Below are positions 35,339 to 46,636 of a stretch of DNA of 64,000 nt, piece by piece (positions within the stretch are counted from its first letter, which is position 1; each line of letters starts with the position of its first letter). Below the pieces are notes generated by a model. That model saw nothing but the letters and a program-made list of their open reading frames with translations, ran no database searches and was not told where the DNA came from. This DNA comes from Mixophyes australis (taxonomy: Eukaryota; Chordata; Amphibia; Anura; Limnodynastidae): assembly GCA_036250195.1 (NCBI GenBank), contig JAVHZZ010000011.1, positions 54,870,811-54,934,810 on the forward strand, given 5' to 3'. Made by a program: the position numbers and the translations under genes.

Positions 35339-35625
35339 GGTAGTCAGTGGTCTGCGATAGCAAGTTGTACCACTGCTATTGTGAGGAGGAATGTCCAACA
35401 GAAACGAGGAAGTGATGAGAGTCAGCGGTCTGCGGATAGCAAGTTGTACCGCTGTCTGAGTGAAGGAATGGAATCCAAGTGGAGGTATCCGGGAAGTCAG
35501 TGGTCTGCGGTAGCAAGTTGTACCACTGCTATGTGAGAGGAATGGAACAGGTGATACAGGAAACAGGGATCAGTGGTCTGCCGCTAGCAAGTTGTACCAC
35601 TGAATATATATGTGAGGAGGTGCAC
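35339..35625. repeat. Four ~75-bp tandem units, each with a CAGTGGT/ACCACTG hairpin
   Basis: Units start at 35345, 35423, 35498 and 35571 (spacings 78, 75, 73). Each has CAGTGGTCTGC, a variable base or two, TAGCAAGTTGT and ACCACTG, so the 7-base arms pair. In unit 2 both arms change together (CAGCGGT and ACCGCTG), which keeps the pairing. Confidence 0.85.
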
Positions 35626-36428
35626 GGGGAGAGACTGCAACACAGGATAAACACGGCACCTTAAACACGATCCACAGTAATATGCACAATATATATATGA
35701 ATGACTGAACAGCACTGCAAATATAGAAAGTCTCTTGAAGTAATCCGGCACAAGATAATACAGTCAATGATGGCAATAGACTCAGCGGATAGTAAACTCC
35801 AGAGGAGAACCAACACAGTCCAGCAAGATATGCAATACACCAGCACAGTCAATGAGAAGTATGCATACCGTGGTTCAGAAGCAGGCAGTCAGACAGGAGT
35901 GCAGCGATACCTGAGCGGCAGGAGGCCGGCAGGATGAGAAGTCCCTGGATGGATGAAGCAGAGGTCTAGTAAGTGCAGCGCACAGGTAAGTAGACCCACA
36001 GGGACACAAATCCACAGGAATCAGTAGAGCGTGGAACTGGACTCTTGGAGGACCCAGGAGAATGGTGATGGTCTAGCAGAGGGATAAATGATGAGACACG
36101 AATCCAATGCTGACAGGCGGGTAGAGACCAGCGGAACACAGGAAGGCGTGGAGAGCGGATCAGCAGTAGATGGACGATTAGCGCTGACAGCAGCAGCAGC
36201 AGGACTCTGCGGACACACGGAGGTAACCAGTAGCAACCAGCAGGTGCAAATAGCGATGGAACACGGGAGCGCAGAGTGGACCTGGAACAGTTGATCACGG
36301 AGAGTAGCGGATAGCAATAATAGCAGCAGTCTCGAGGAAACACGGGAGAGATGAGATGAGCTGAAGACTGAAGTGCACAGAGGCAGCGGATAGGAATCAG
36401 CTAACAGTCACGATGATACACAGGATGG

Positions 36429-36503
36429 TAGAAGTGGTATGGGAACCACAGAGGTAGAAGTGGTTTGGAAACCACAGAGGTAGAAGTGGTTTGGAAACCA
36501 CAG
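36429..36503. repeat. Three ~26-bp tandem units with a GTGGTTTGGAAACCAC palindrome
   Basis: The unit GTAGAAGTGGTTTGGAAACC plus ACAGAG repeats three times. The first has GTGGTATGGGAACCAC and the others a perfect GTGGTTT-GG-AAACCAC hairpin. It lies in the same insert as the larger hairpin array. Confidence 0.85.
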
Positions 36504-36739
36504 GAATCAGCAGCGCTGAATACACGAGGAAACACAGGAACACCTTCAGAGACTCATGGGGAATGAGACTCCAAGATCAGGCAACGTGGTGTTGACCACA
36601 GGTGCTTAATATAGAGGGTATCCAGTCGAAGGCTAGCCATTCATTTGGTCGAAATTCAGAAAGTCAACAACATTAGGTCGACAATTGAAATGTAGGCAGT
36701 ATTATTAGGTCAACAATAATATTGCTATCCCTAAGCCAG

Positions 36740-36960
36740 CTTGTTACTATGCATGCTATTCCATTTTTTGATAAACTACATAAATGAACTTGCAAATTAT
36801 GTAACAGGGAGGAGGTGCCTAGATGGTCAACGTCCCTACCTAAACTCAGAGCGAGAAGATGGTGCATGGAAAGTTGAATAAGATGTATGACAGTGTGGGG
36901 CACTCGCTTTTGCAATGAGTATTCTAGTACGTGTAAGAGAAGTAGCAGGACCACTACTAG
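36740..36960 (-). pseudogene. hAT BED zinc-finger remnant
   Basis: On the minus strand SLGRDVDHLGTSSLLHNLQVH parallels RGRDLNHLGTSSMLHHL of the BED segment at 45705. The first finger half upstream is too degraded to read. It is the 5' end of the transposase relic whose C-terminus lies at 34540-34880. Confidence 0.55.
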
Positions 36961-37453
36961 CAAAAAGTACTCATGGTTTGAGCCATTTCTTGCTGCTGTG
37001 GGTGGTGTATGGAATGTGAGCTATTTTTTTATAAAACAAATCACCACATTCATCAGTAACATTTCCCTTAGCCCTTACATCAAGAGCTGATACATTATAC
37101 AGGTGGCGAGTCCGCCCATTGCCGTTTTAAAACCGGCATTTTCACTCTGGCCATTAGAAGTGACGTTATTTCTTAATGGAGAGATTTGTAAAAGTTGCAT
37201 TTTAGATGTGCCGCTCATTAAAATTGGAGGAAATAGTCGCTGTCGGTATTTTGTGCTGTCTGTTAGATGGTAAGTCTACATCTTGTTGTTGTCACTGTTA
37301 TAGTCATTGGTATTTTAATGTCTCTGGAAGGTTTGTCGGCATTGTGACAGCCGATTAAATGACTGCCAACAGTTAATTGTATAATAGCTAAAGCAAACAG
37401 CCAGAGCCACCTTCAATTTATTTCAATAATGACCTAATATGGTTTACTGCACA

Positions 37454-37668
37454 CATGGAGAAGATTATTTGCCATTTTCATGATAAAGAAAAAATATTTT
37501 TTATACTTACGATAAATCCCTTTCTCTGATTCTATCTGGGGGACACTGCTACCATGGGGTTGTTGCTGGGGAGTGTGGAGTTGGCACTAAACTAGTTAAA
37601 TTGTGGCTGCTGACAGACTCCTCCCCTCTGCAACCCCCTGCAGCTAGCCAGTGTAATTCTAAAGCCCT
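37454..37668. repeat. DIRS left inverted terminal repeat (3' end of the element)
   Basis: Outer part 37454-37532 is inverted at 37745-37823 (internal complementary region). Inner part from CTATCTGGGGGACAC to TTCTAAAGCCC pairs with the right terminus at 43240-43378. Confidence 0.88.
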
Positions 37669-37744
37669 CAAGGAAAGGGAGTCGAGCAACCAAGAAGCAA
37701 ACAGCGGAAGAACAGAAGGGAGGTAACGCAGTGTCCGCCAAATG

Positions 37745-37897
37745 GAATCAGAGAAAGGGATTTATCGTAAGTATAAAAATTATTTTTTCTTTATCATGAA
37801 AATGGCAAGTAATCTTCTCCATGAGTAAGAGATTTAAAGGGAGTATAAAAATTATTTTTTCTCTTTCTTTCTATCTGGGGGACACTTCTACTATGGG
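37745..37897. repeat. DIRS internal complementary region
   Basis: It has two halves. Positions 37745-37823 are the reverse complement of the left terminus 37454-37532 over 79 bases with few mismatches. Positions 37843-37897 (TATAAAAATTATTTTTTCTC then TTTCTTTCTATCTGGGGGAC) mirror the right terminus near 43355-43399. In DIRS replication this region templates joining of the two ends into a circle, so both halves being recognisable argues that termini and region are from one functional source copy. Confidence 0.85.
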
Positions 37898-37947
37898 AAA
37901 GTACCAAAGCAGCCCCCCTAAGGGAGGGACCGTCCTGGATACCCAGC

Positions 37948-38809
37948 TCATAGCACATTACGGCCGAAGCTAGCATCCGAGGATGCAAACTCACTGAACT
38001 GATAAAATTTGGTGAATGTATGGAAAGAGGACCATGTGGCCGCTCGGCCTAGCTGATCAGCCGAGGCCCCATTCCGAGCAGCCCAGGAAGCCCCCACAGA
38101 CCTGGTGGAGTGGGCCGTAACGTGGATAGGCACAGTCCGGTAAACCCTAAGATACACCTGTTTTATTGTAAAAGTAAGCCATCTAGCAATGGTCTGCTTG
38201 GAAGCTGGCCAACCTCTTTTCCGGATGTCCAAAGTTCTTTGGACATAAATACGTAATGATCTGACCACGTCTAAATATTCTAAGGTGGAACCTGCGGAAG
38301 CATCTTGGAACACTGGCACCACTATTTCCTGATTAATGTGAAATCCGGAAACTACTTTCGGTAGAAAGGAAGGGACAGGCTGAAGCACCGCCCTGTCATC
38401 ATGGAAGAACAGGAAAGGCTCCCTGCAGGAAAGAGCCCCAAGCTCTGAGACTTGTCTAGCCGACGCTATGACCAGCAGCAACACCACCTTCCATGTCAGA
38501 AACGTAAGGTCCGCTGACTGTAGGGGAACAAAGTGAGGTTCTTGTAGCATAGATAGTACCAAATTCAAATGCCAGTGTGCCATGGGAGGAAGAAAAAGAG
38601 GTTGAATGTGCAGGACCCCCTGCAAAAAGTACAGACTTCCAGAAGGTCCGACAGACGCTTCTGGAAGAAGATGGAAAAAGCCGAGACTTTAAGGATCCAA
38701 GGCGGAGCCCTACATCAAGACCGTTTTGAAGAAAATTTAGCAGCCAGGGCAAACGAAATTTACTTGTATTGTGTGCCCGATCTTCACACCATTTAATGTA
38801 GATGTGCAA
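37948..38809 (-). pseudogene. DIRS tyrosine recombinase (YR), frameshifted
   Basis: The C-terminal 225-codon frame (38625-37948) contains the first catalytic Arg in IASARQVSELGAL, the H-x-x-R box in TAHSTRSVGASWA and a candidate nucleophile Tyr in FTKFYQF, the R-HxxR-Y set of tyrosine recombinases. The N-terminal core-binding part (PWLLNFLQNGLDVGLRLGSL) lies in another frame at 38809-38650, so one shift near 38650-38690 separates them. The enzyme would insert circular element DNA without making target duplications. Catalytic residues survive, the frame does not. Confidence 0.88.
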
Positions 38810-38925
38810 GATTCTATGATAAATGCGGGCTGATACTGGTTTCCTAGCCCGTAACGGTATTCACCACCCGGGAGGAAAACTCTTTTGACCGCCAAAGGCT
38901 GGCTTTAATGGCCATGCTGTCAAAG

Positions 38926-40892
38926 TCAGCCGATACAGGTGCTGATGCTGAAAAGGACCCTGTAGAAGGGAGGTCGTAGCAAAGAGGCAGACGAAGTCCT
39001 CGACCCACTGCCATGAAAAGGATGTCTGCATACCATACCCTGCAGGACCAATGGGGAGCTACCAGTATAACTGGGAGTTCTCCCTGCTTTACCCACCGGA
39101 GTACTCAGGGAAGCATTGGAATGGGAGGGAAAAGATACCCCAGTTGAAAATTCCAGTGTATTGTCATTATGTCCACTACCACCGGGTCCCTTGCTTTTGC
39201 ACAGAATCTGGGAACATGCTGATTGTGTCTGGACGCCATAAGATCCAGATCCGGAAGGCCCCAAACTAATATCTGAAACACTTCTGGATGGAGCAACCAT
39301 TCCCCTGGCATTGCTGTGTGACGACTTAGGAAGTCAGCTTCCCTATTTAGAATGCCTGGAATGAATACGGCTGACAGAGATGGGACAAACTGTTCTGCCC
39401 AGGCAATTATCTGGGCTGATATGCCCATTGCCCTTGGACTCCTTGTCCACTCGTTTGTTGACATATTCCACTGCCGTGGCATTGTCTGATTGTAATCGTA
39501 CTGAGAATCCCTGAATTAAAGACTGAGTCCCTTTGAGAGCAATTAACATGGCCTTCAACGCCAGGATATTTATTGGAAGTGAACTTCCTTGTTCTGACCA
39601 AAGACCCCGAAGGTGCAAGTGTAGCGTCACTGCACCCCAGCCCTTTAGACTGGCATCTGTTTTTAAGATGATCCAGGAGCACGGGGCAAAGGATCTGCCC
39701 ATGCTTAGGTGTACTTGACTCTTCCACCATCTGAGAGATAGACGTGCCTCTGTGGACAACAGTATCCTCTGGTGCTCCAAGTTGAGAGATGAACCTGACC
39801 ACTTTTTTAGGAGATCCCCCTGGAAGCATCTAGAGTGAAACCTTCTATAGGGGATCATCTCGAAGGTCGAGACCATCTTGCCCAGTAACCTCATGCAAGA
39901 AGCATGGAAGGTTTGTGACTGTCTAGGACCTTGGTCACTAGGTCTTGTAGTGAGCAAACCTTGTCCTGGGGAAGGAAAATTTTCTGTCTTCTGGTGTCCA
40001 TTATAAGACCTAAGAAAATCATCCCCTGGACAGATATTAACTGCGACTTCTGGACGTTTATCAACCAACCGTGAAGCTGCAGGATCTCTAAAATGAAGTG
40101 TAAATGCTGACCAAGAAGCTGATCTGAGGGGGCTTTGATCAGCAAGTCGTCGAGATAGGGCACTATGCTCACCCCATAGACCGGAGGCGAGCAGCCATTA
40201 CTGCCATGGTTTTTGTAAATACTCTGGGCATTGTGTCCCGGCCAATAGGAAGCGCCCTGAATTGGTAATGGGCCGCTCCTACCGTGAAGCGGGGCAATGG
40301 CTGGTGCCCTTCCCATATAGATACATGCAGATATGCATCTCGAATATCTATGGATGCCAGGAATTCTCCCCCCTCCAACCAATTTATCACTGAACGAAGA
40401 GACTCCATTCGAAACCTGTCTATTCTTAGGTGTAGATTTAGAGACTTTAAGTTCAAAATGGGATACAAGGAACCATCCGGTTTGGAGACCAAAAAGAGAT
40501 TTAAATAGAATCTCTTGCATCTCCGATTCTCTAGGACCGGGCAGATTACTCCCGCTGAAAGAAGAGAATCTACACAGCGCAACATAGCCTGCCTTCTGTT
40601 GTGGTCGAGGGGCAAGGAAGTTGCAAAGAACCGATGAGGGGCTTGAACTAAAAGATCTATGATATATCCCCTTGCCATGATTCCCTGAATCCAGGGATCT
40701 GGAGAGGATTTTATCCACTGTTCTGTGAACAGTCGCAGACACCACCCGTGGCCGCGAGGAGAGGAGGGCGATAGTCATACTGTCGGTTTCCCCGGGAATT
40801 CTGGCCTGGCACCTGCTACCAGCTGAGGGAGAGGCCTCTAAACCCAGAAGGCCTACCTCTGCATGTCTAGCCTCTAAAGTCGGGCCCTCCAC
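38926..40892 (-). pseudogene. DIRS RT - RNase H - methyltransferase-like region, frameshifted
   Basis: RT begins near 40640 (LPLDHNRRQAML...LFLVSKPDGSLYPILNLKSL), has IDIRDAYLHV at ~40350, then shifts frame near 40190 and continues with VPYLDDLLIKA, the catalytic YLDD, at ~40146-40160. RNase H has TDASLKGWGA (~39650), an SDNATAV Asp box (~39490) and NREADFLSR (~39345). The following PDLDLMASRHNQHVP text is the start of the DAM-like segment usual in DIRS1-like elements, trailing in mixed frames to 38926. At least three shifts are needed, so it is inactive. Confidence 0.88.
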
Positions 40893-42206
40893 GAAAAGGT
40901 TGGCAAAAGGAGCTAAATCTCAGAGTATGAGGCTTTATCACATTCACGAGAAGGGAAGTACTCTTGCCCCCTGTTGCCTGGGAGATAAAGCTATCTAACT
41001 CTGGTCCAAAAAGTACCAAGCCTGAATAAGGAAGGCCCTCCAAGGCCCTTTTGGATTCTGCGTCAGCTTTCCAGGACCAAAGCCATACAGTTCTTCTATC
41101 CGGTATCGCAGTAGCTGACATAGAAGATAGCAATGATGCTGCATTCTGCGCTGCTTCATACAGATACTCTGCAGCTTTCTTCAGGTGTAAGGCCAGGGGA
41201 AGAAGGTCCAAATTCTGCAATCCCTCTGCCAGTTGGTCAGCCCACGTTTCCATCACCCTAGCAACCCATGCAGAAGACAGCATGGGTCTAAAGGAGGCTC
41301 CCGTTATACCATAAATGAATTTTTAAAATCCTTCCACTTTACGATCAGTGACATCCTGAAGATTGGCGGTGCCCTGAACTGGCAGTGTAGAATAGTGCAC
41401 CAGTTGTGCCACCGGTGTATCCACTCTAGGAACCTGTTCCCAGCGTGCTAGGTCAACTGGCTGCAATGGGTACAGGGACAGAAACCTACATGGAACCACC
41501 GTTTTGCGATCGGCTGAGCCCAGGCTGATTCAGCAATCTCCCTTAATTCCGAAGAAGGGGGGAAATAAATTACTGTAAAAGGTTTTTTAACCTTTTTGAA
41601 TAACCCGTGGTTAACTGGTCTAGGCACGTCAATGTCTACGAGACCGAACTGCCAGAACCAGATCCTCAACACCCTGGTTCCTGTTAGAGTCATCTAGGTC
41701 TAAGACCTGTGTCTGGAAATCTGACTCATGCATAAGTTCCCTGTCCTCCTCTGTTGACGCCACAGAGTCAGAGACCAAGAAGAGAGGATGGCTCACGTTG
41801 TGTCTTTTGTTTCTAGACCCCGATGGTCCTGGGTAGTCTAAAAAAAACTATTTAATTTATCTATACCGCTAACCAAAGGACTGGACCAAGCCGATTCCCC
41901 CTAGGAAAAGCCTGAAGGAGCCAATGAGGATGGAAGGCCATTTGGACCTACACCTACATTCTCCTCTTGTTGAGACAATACTGCCATTTGGGCTACCCCA
42001 ACTAACGAGGTAGAGGGTTGTTCCTCTACTAAAGTCCCTTTTGGGCGGCTCAAAAGCTGCACCAGAGAGTCTACAGACTGTTGTAAAGACATTGTCCACT
42101 TCGGTTCCTCCATGGCTATAGGAGCTGAAACCTGAGACTGCGCAGCTTGGGACCCCGCGTCACACCCCACGCAGAGGGCCCCTGGGTCCTGTTGTCCCAT
42201 AGGCAA
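40867..42206 (-). pseudogene. gag: DIRS gag region, frameshifted
   Basis: Pieces in successive frames: 42206-41869 (GVGPNGLPSSLAPSGFS), 41693-41448 (YFPPSSELREIAESAWA, PRP near its start), and 41283-40867 with ALEGLPYSGLVLFGPELDSF followed by ISQATGGKS, text characteristic of DIRS Gag C-termini. Position at the 5' end of the element and partial overlap with the pol frame fit the class. Start codon not determined. Confidence 0.75.
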
Positions 42207-42408
42207 TTTTATTTTACATTTTGAACAAAAATAAAAAAGCTTTGGTAGATTTTCCTTTATCAGACATGATTACTGAATAGGAATAGAAAGTATTGTATAT
42301 AATCACACAGGTCTAGATTGACCCCTAAGAATACTACTAATCCCTGACAAAGTCACCAGTAGTATCTTAGATTTTTATTTTTTAGTTTTTTATAACCCAA
42401 TTATATAT

Positions 42409-42602
42409 GTATACATTTTTAGTGAGTAGAGAACAATATATTCAACATTGTAACTACAACACTATATCTGTTGTAAAATACAGTATACCTCCTCTTATAT
42501 ATAGGTATACATTTTTTAGTGAGTAGAAACCCAATATAGTTAATTGTGTAAGTACAACACTATATCTCTTGTAAGACACTGTATACCTCCTCTTATATAT
42601 CA
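42409..42602. repeat. Two tandem ~96-bp units in the DIRS 5' leader
   Basis: GTATACATTTTTAGTGAGTAG begins at 42409 and again at 42505. Each unit includes ACAACACTATATCT-TTGTAA and GTATACCTCCTCTTATATA. It lies between the right terminus and gag, where a promoter would be expected. Confidence 0.85.
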
Positions 42603-43239
42603 ATTATAGTGCAATATAAGTATTAAATAATACTTAGCCTATCCAGGCTAATGTATAGCAGGCAGGAGGGAGTCCAGCAGCAGCCAAGTCTGTCCAAGCT
42701 TGACTGCAAAAGTTTCCTTCTCCAACCGATGCTTTGGCCCTGTGAAAGAAACCAATCTGCCGATTAAGACAGGGGGAGCTCTAGAATATCTCCTCCCTGT
42801 CTGCAGTTTCTCCTGACTGCTTATAAGAGTTTGTCTGCGGCGCTTCTCCTATTAAGCCCGCAGACTGCCTCTTCTTAATGCCTTAAAAGTATTGTGTACT
42901 CTAGCTCCATCCTTCCTTCCTCTCTGAGGAAGGGACTTGGTAGCTTCCAAGATGGCGGCAGCCATCGTTTCTGGATTCAGGTGCACTATGCTCCTCAAAG
43001 CAGCGCCGGTCCCCAGGAAATGATGTGGCCGTGTCTTCTCCCGCTCTGTGTGCCAGCATCATGCAAAAAAGAAAGGCGGTTTCTGTGAGAGCCAATGCTC
43101 TCACTACATGACAGCGCTGCAGTCCTGTAAGTAAAGCAGCCCTGCTGTCCCCTTCTGTCTTCTTTCTACACTATCCTAGTGGAAAAAACGGCCTATAAAA
43201 TAAAATAAATAGGAGCAAAATAAAATTCAGCCCAACTCC

Positions 43240-43400
43240 ATGGGCATTTAGGCTACACTGACTGGCTGCAGGGGCTTGCAGAGGAGAGGAGTATGTCAGC
43301 AGCCAGAGTTTAACTAGTTAAGTGCCAACTCCACACTACCCAGCTAAAACCCCATGGTAGCAGTGTCCCCCAGATAGGAAGAAAGAGAAATAATTTTTGT
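43240..43400. repeat. DIRS right inverted terminal repeat (5' end of the element)
   Basis: Inverted partner of 37533-37668: CTGGCTGCAGGGG, GAGGAG, AACTAGTTAAGTGCCAACTCC and CCATGGTAGCAGTGTCCCCC are all found complemented at the left end. The outermost AT-rich part is mirrored in the internal complementary region. Confidence 0.88.
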
Positions 43401-43404
43401 TTGG

Positions 43405-44170
43405 AAATTTGCAGAGACAGATGCTCTGTGGAGGAGAATTTGAGCTCAAATCCCAAAAGTAGCAGTCCTTTCAATAAAATCTTCTAGAGCGTGGAACTCA
43501 CATTGCAAAATTCAAAACAGACATCTATAAAGATGCAGAAAAAAGTGACATAGCCAACCCCTCACCATTTATATGTGGCAAACCAACCAGAAATGTTGTA
43601 TATTCACTTTGTACCTTTTGTTTTGTATACTAACTTCTATTGTATCTGTATTAAACCATCAAAAAGTGTAAAGCGAAAAGACAAAAAACAAAACAAAAAC
43701 ACATTGCTGAAATTGACAGCATAGTAGTGGTAGGCACTAGTCAAATACAAAATCCACCACTTATCAGAAACAGATGTCTTTATTAAGTGTTGCAGAGTCA
43801 TTAAAATACATATTCCAATGATGATAAAATTCTAACTTAACTGTGTTGGTTCAGCCATCAGCTCTATGGGGAGCTGTTGAACTGACAAATTTAGCACACG
43901 AATGTGGTGGGAGCCAGTGTACTGTAGCTGAGATTGTACTTACTAATAGCTACCATTCCTGGATAAAAAAAAAGCAGTTCACTTAAGAAACATCAAGACT
44001 CAACAATGGCCTACATGTCATAAAACATAATCAGATATCCTCTGTGGCTCTGTCTTTTAAACAGATAGGACCAGTGTCAAAGAATAGGCTGATATGATCC
44101 CTTACATTTGTAAATCTGAACAATAAATCCATGTTTTCTGCATTGAAAATATCACTTCTTCATTGCTACT
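43405..44170. other. Intergenic sequence, nothing recognised
   Basis: AT-rich spacer between the DIRS element and the next hAT relic. It may include outer parts of a transposon that I cannot delimit. No gene supported. Confidence 0.4.
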
Positions 44171-44764
44171 AGAGATGTTCACTCTTCACTGACCCCATGT
44201 TTTGGGTTTGGCTTTGATTTTGGATCTGTATTAACTTCATGTTTTGGTTTTAGCAAAACTGCCCTCGCGTGCTTTGGTTTTGGATCTGTATTTCTTGTTT
44301 TGAAAAATTGCTAAAATATGTTTAAATCAAATACACGGCAGTTCATAGCACATCTAGGAAACATTGTCACACAGCAATGGCAGAAAAGAAAAGTGGTGCA
44401 AGATGGGCATCCACCCATATGTTAAAAAAGTTTAACAAGCTCACACAGAAACAGGAGAGGTAGCAGGTACAGTTTCACATAGGAAGCACTTCAGCGACAA
44501 GGAGTGCCACTTTTGTGGATGAATTGCTTGGTTTGCTTGGGCTCCCACAAAAACAAGCTAACAATGGGCTTAAGGCAGCTAAGCTAGCAGTGCGGTCAAT
44601 GAACTGCAAGACTGCAGCAAGAGGATGGTTAGAGCAATGGCACAAACACATAGCAGTTTATATCACATCTAGGAATCATTGCCAGTACCACACAGCAGTG
44701 ACAGGAAAGAAAAGTGGTGCAAGATTGAATTGTTCCACCCATACTTCTGTCGGATTGATATAAT

Positions 44765-45110
44765 ATGATTGATGGGCAACAGACTAGAGAAAGTTATAAA
44801 GTCAACAATATAATGACATCAACAGCATTATTAGAACAATATAGATGTAGACAGCATTTATTAGGTTGACAATTCAAATGTAGACAGTATTATCCCTAAG
44901 TCTAAGCCTGTCCCTATCCCTATCCCTGGCTCTAGATCTGTCCCTATCTCTAGAAATGTCCCTAGCCCTATCCCTGTCCCTATCACTATCCCTAGCCCTA
45001 TAATAATACTGCCCACATTTGAATTGTCTACCTATTCATACTATCCACCATTTGAATTGGTGAACTAATAATACTGTTGACACCGGTTTGTTGACTGTTA
45101 CACAAGCTGA
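44765..45110. repeat. Inverted GTCAAC element with telomere-like CCCTAT core
   Basis: Flanking halves (GACAGCATTTATTAGGTTGAC; AATTCAAATGTAGACAGTATTAT) are inverted on the right (ATAATACTGCCCACATTTGAATT; GAATTGGTGAACTAATAATACTG). The centre, about 44893-45001, is a degenerate run of CCCTAT, CCCTAG and CCTGTCC words. Confidence 0.65.
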
Positions 45111-45704
45111 TAGACCAAGGCCTAAAGGTCAAACAGTGCAAGATGAAATTGTCCTTGGTAATATGTTAAAATGGACATGTACAGATTAACAAACCAATCA
45201 CTTTAGCGACAAGGACTGCCACTTTTGTGGCTAAAGTGCTTGGTTTGTTTGGGCCCTCACAAAACTAGCTACCAATGGGCTTGGTAGACACAGAACCTCA
45301 GTTGTCTAAAACAAGCTGCATTAATTGTGGATATTGGACACAGATCTAATACGAGCATCATCGCCATGGCATCTGTGATCCGCTTTGCAACTGGGTGACA
45401 GCTTTCATAATTGCTTCCTCTTGCAAAGGATTAACAGTCAATTGTTGTAAACTACAGCAGCAGCAGACTTAATGACCAAGAAATATTTATAGGAATCCTG
45501 GATACAGAAGGAGGCATCTAGCCTTAGCAACTTGGATGCAGGACTAACTCTGATCACTAGTGACGATATTGATGAGGAATGTGTAGTCAGTGTAGATTGA
45601 AGATGCTGGGATCTAGGTGAATAAAGGGAGCTAGCTGATGCTGGAATGCTTGTTTTTATTCTTTTAGCATTAGTTTCAGATTTTCCCAATAGCTTGCCAT
45701 GAAC

Positions 45705-46636
45705 TCACATCAAATGGTGTAACATGGATGAGGTTCCTAGATGGTTAAGGTCTCTACCTCTACTGACTGTGGCGTTACAAACGCTACAATTGGCTAGACA
45801 ACTGTTGACAGGATTTCGGTAAAAATAATTCCACACATAAGAGATGAACTTTTTGGTCTTATGCCCAGGCGTGACAATGGCCTTTTTCTTATCACTGGCA
45901 AGAATTGCTTCCACTGGTGCAGTACTTCCACAAACAACATCATCATCATCAACATCCTTATTATCACCGCCGTCAGCTACACAAATATCCCCCTCATGCT
46001 GTTGCAAATTCAAAGTGGCATCTTGAATTTGTGCATCACCGGCTACACTTGGGCTGCACATCCACACATTTGCAGAAATGTTGAAAGGAGGCTTCTTTAA
46101 GAGCACAGTATCAGAAAGGTCAGGTTTAGACACTCATGGATAGACTGTCGTCAGGTATTTGTGTAGTTTCTGAAGATGCAGTTTCTTTTACTGCCTTACT
46201 GTTTTTTTCCAACTTGGCTTTTAGACATAACAGTTTTGAGCACCTCTTTTCATCTCAGAACGACAAGATCTTGCATTGTCATGACAGACCTTAGAAGACT
46301 GACAATTGCATAATTTGAACTAGCACTCATACAGAAAGGCGAAGGCCGAATTTTTTCCTTCCCATTGTGTGTATAGAATAACATGTTGGCAATTTTATGT
46401 TTTTCTACAGTTAACTTTGCCTTGATCACAGGTGTTTTTTTCTTTACCAAGGTAAAAGCGTTCTTTTTTTTACATTTGTGTTTCCCTGACTTTAAACCAC
46501 TATGCACTTGCGCATAGGCTTTAGCAGATGACATAAAAGGACTAGTATCATCATGAATGGTGCCAGGAACTGCTTGGTGCTCCTGCTCTTCTGTGGACTG
46601 ATCAGAGTCAGAGTCCATATCGATGGCATTCATCAA
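45705..46636 (-). pseudogene. hAT transposase N-terminal part with BED zinc finger
   Basis: Two minus-strand frames are joined by a shift near 46140-46250. The first (46636-46250) begins MNAIDMDSDSDQSTEEQEHQ, acidic and then Lys-rich. The second (46133-45705) is acidic (VADGGDNKDVDDDDVVCG) and ends with a BED finger: SYVWNYFYRNP, CSVCNATVSRG, LGTSSMLHHL. BED fingers bind DNA in hAT transposases and in ZBED host proteins derived from them. A host ZBED gene is less likely since the frame is broken and flanks are repeat. No catalytic domain follows. Confidence 0.65.

Larger units (their letters stand above)
35131..36610. mobile_element. ~1.5-kb insert in the hAT relic, possibly LTR-derived, rich in hairpin repeats
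   Basis: Sequence inside the hAT relic changes at TGTCACGGGCACTAGGAGTC (35131), a TG-start typical of LTRs, and returns to relic-like repeat near 36620. The insert is purine-rich, has no recognisable coding frame, and contains two separate tandem arrays of hairpins (35339-35625 and 36429-36503). I did not find a target-site duplication; origin as a non-autonomous LTR element is a guess. Confidence 0.45.
33490..37030 (-). mobile_element. Decayed autonomous-type hAT transposon, interrupted
   Basis: Minus-strand text gives a BED zinc-finger remnant at 36740-36960 and a hAT C-terminal dimerisation segment at 34540-34880, in the right order for one minus-strand transposase gene. Between them a ~1.5-kb unrelated insert occupies about 35131-36610. 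The 33490-34380 part contains non-coding words (GTGCAAGATGGAATTGT; CCACTTTTGTGGCTAAAGTG) shared with 44390-45290. Outer ends and target duplication were not resolved. Confidence 0.6.
37454..43400 (-). mobile_element. DIRS-like tyrosine-recombinase retrotransposon, nearly complete
   Basis: DIRS elements have inverted termini, an internal complementary region, and encode Gag, RT-RNase H, a DAM-like methyltransferase and a tyrosine recombinase instead of an integrase. All are visible on the minus strand: gag (42206-40867), RT/RH/DAM region (40892-38926), recombinase (38809-37948). The ends are inverted: GTGTCCCCCAGATAG near 43364-43378 and CTATCTGGGGGACAC near 37533-37547, with matching sequence for ~130 bp inward on each side. 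No target duplication is expected for this class. Several frame shifts inactivate this copy. Confidence 0.93.

Noticed and set aside
45705..46133. Host ZBED-type gene
   Set aside because: The frame is broken upstream, no catalytic or C-terminal part follows, and similar text recurs in a nearby relic, so a transposon source is simpler.
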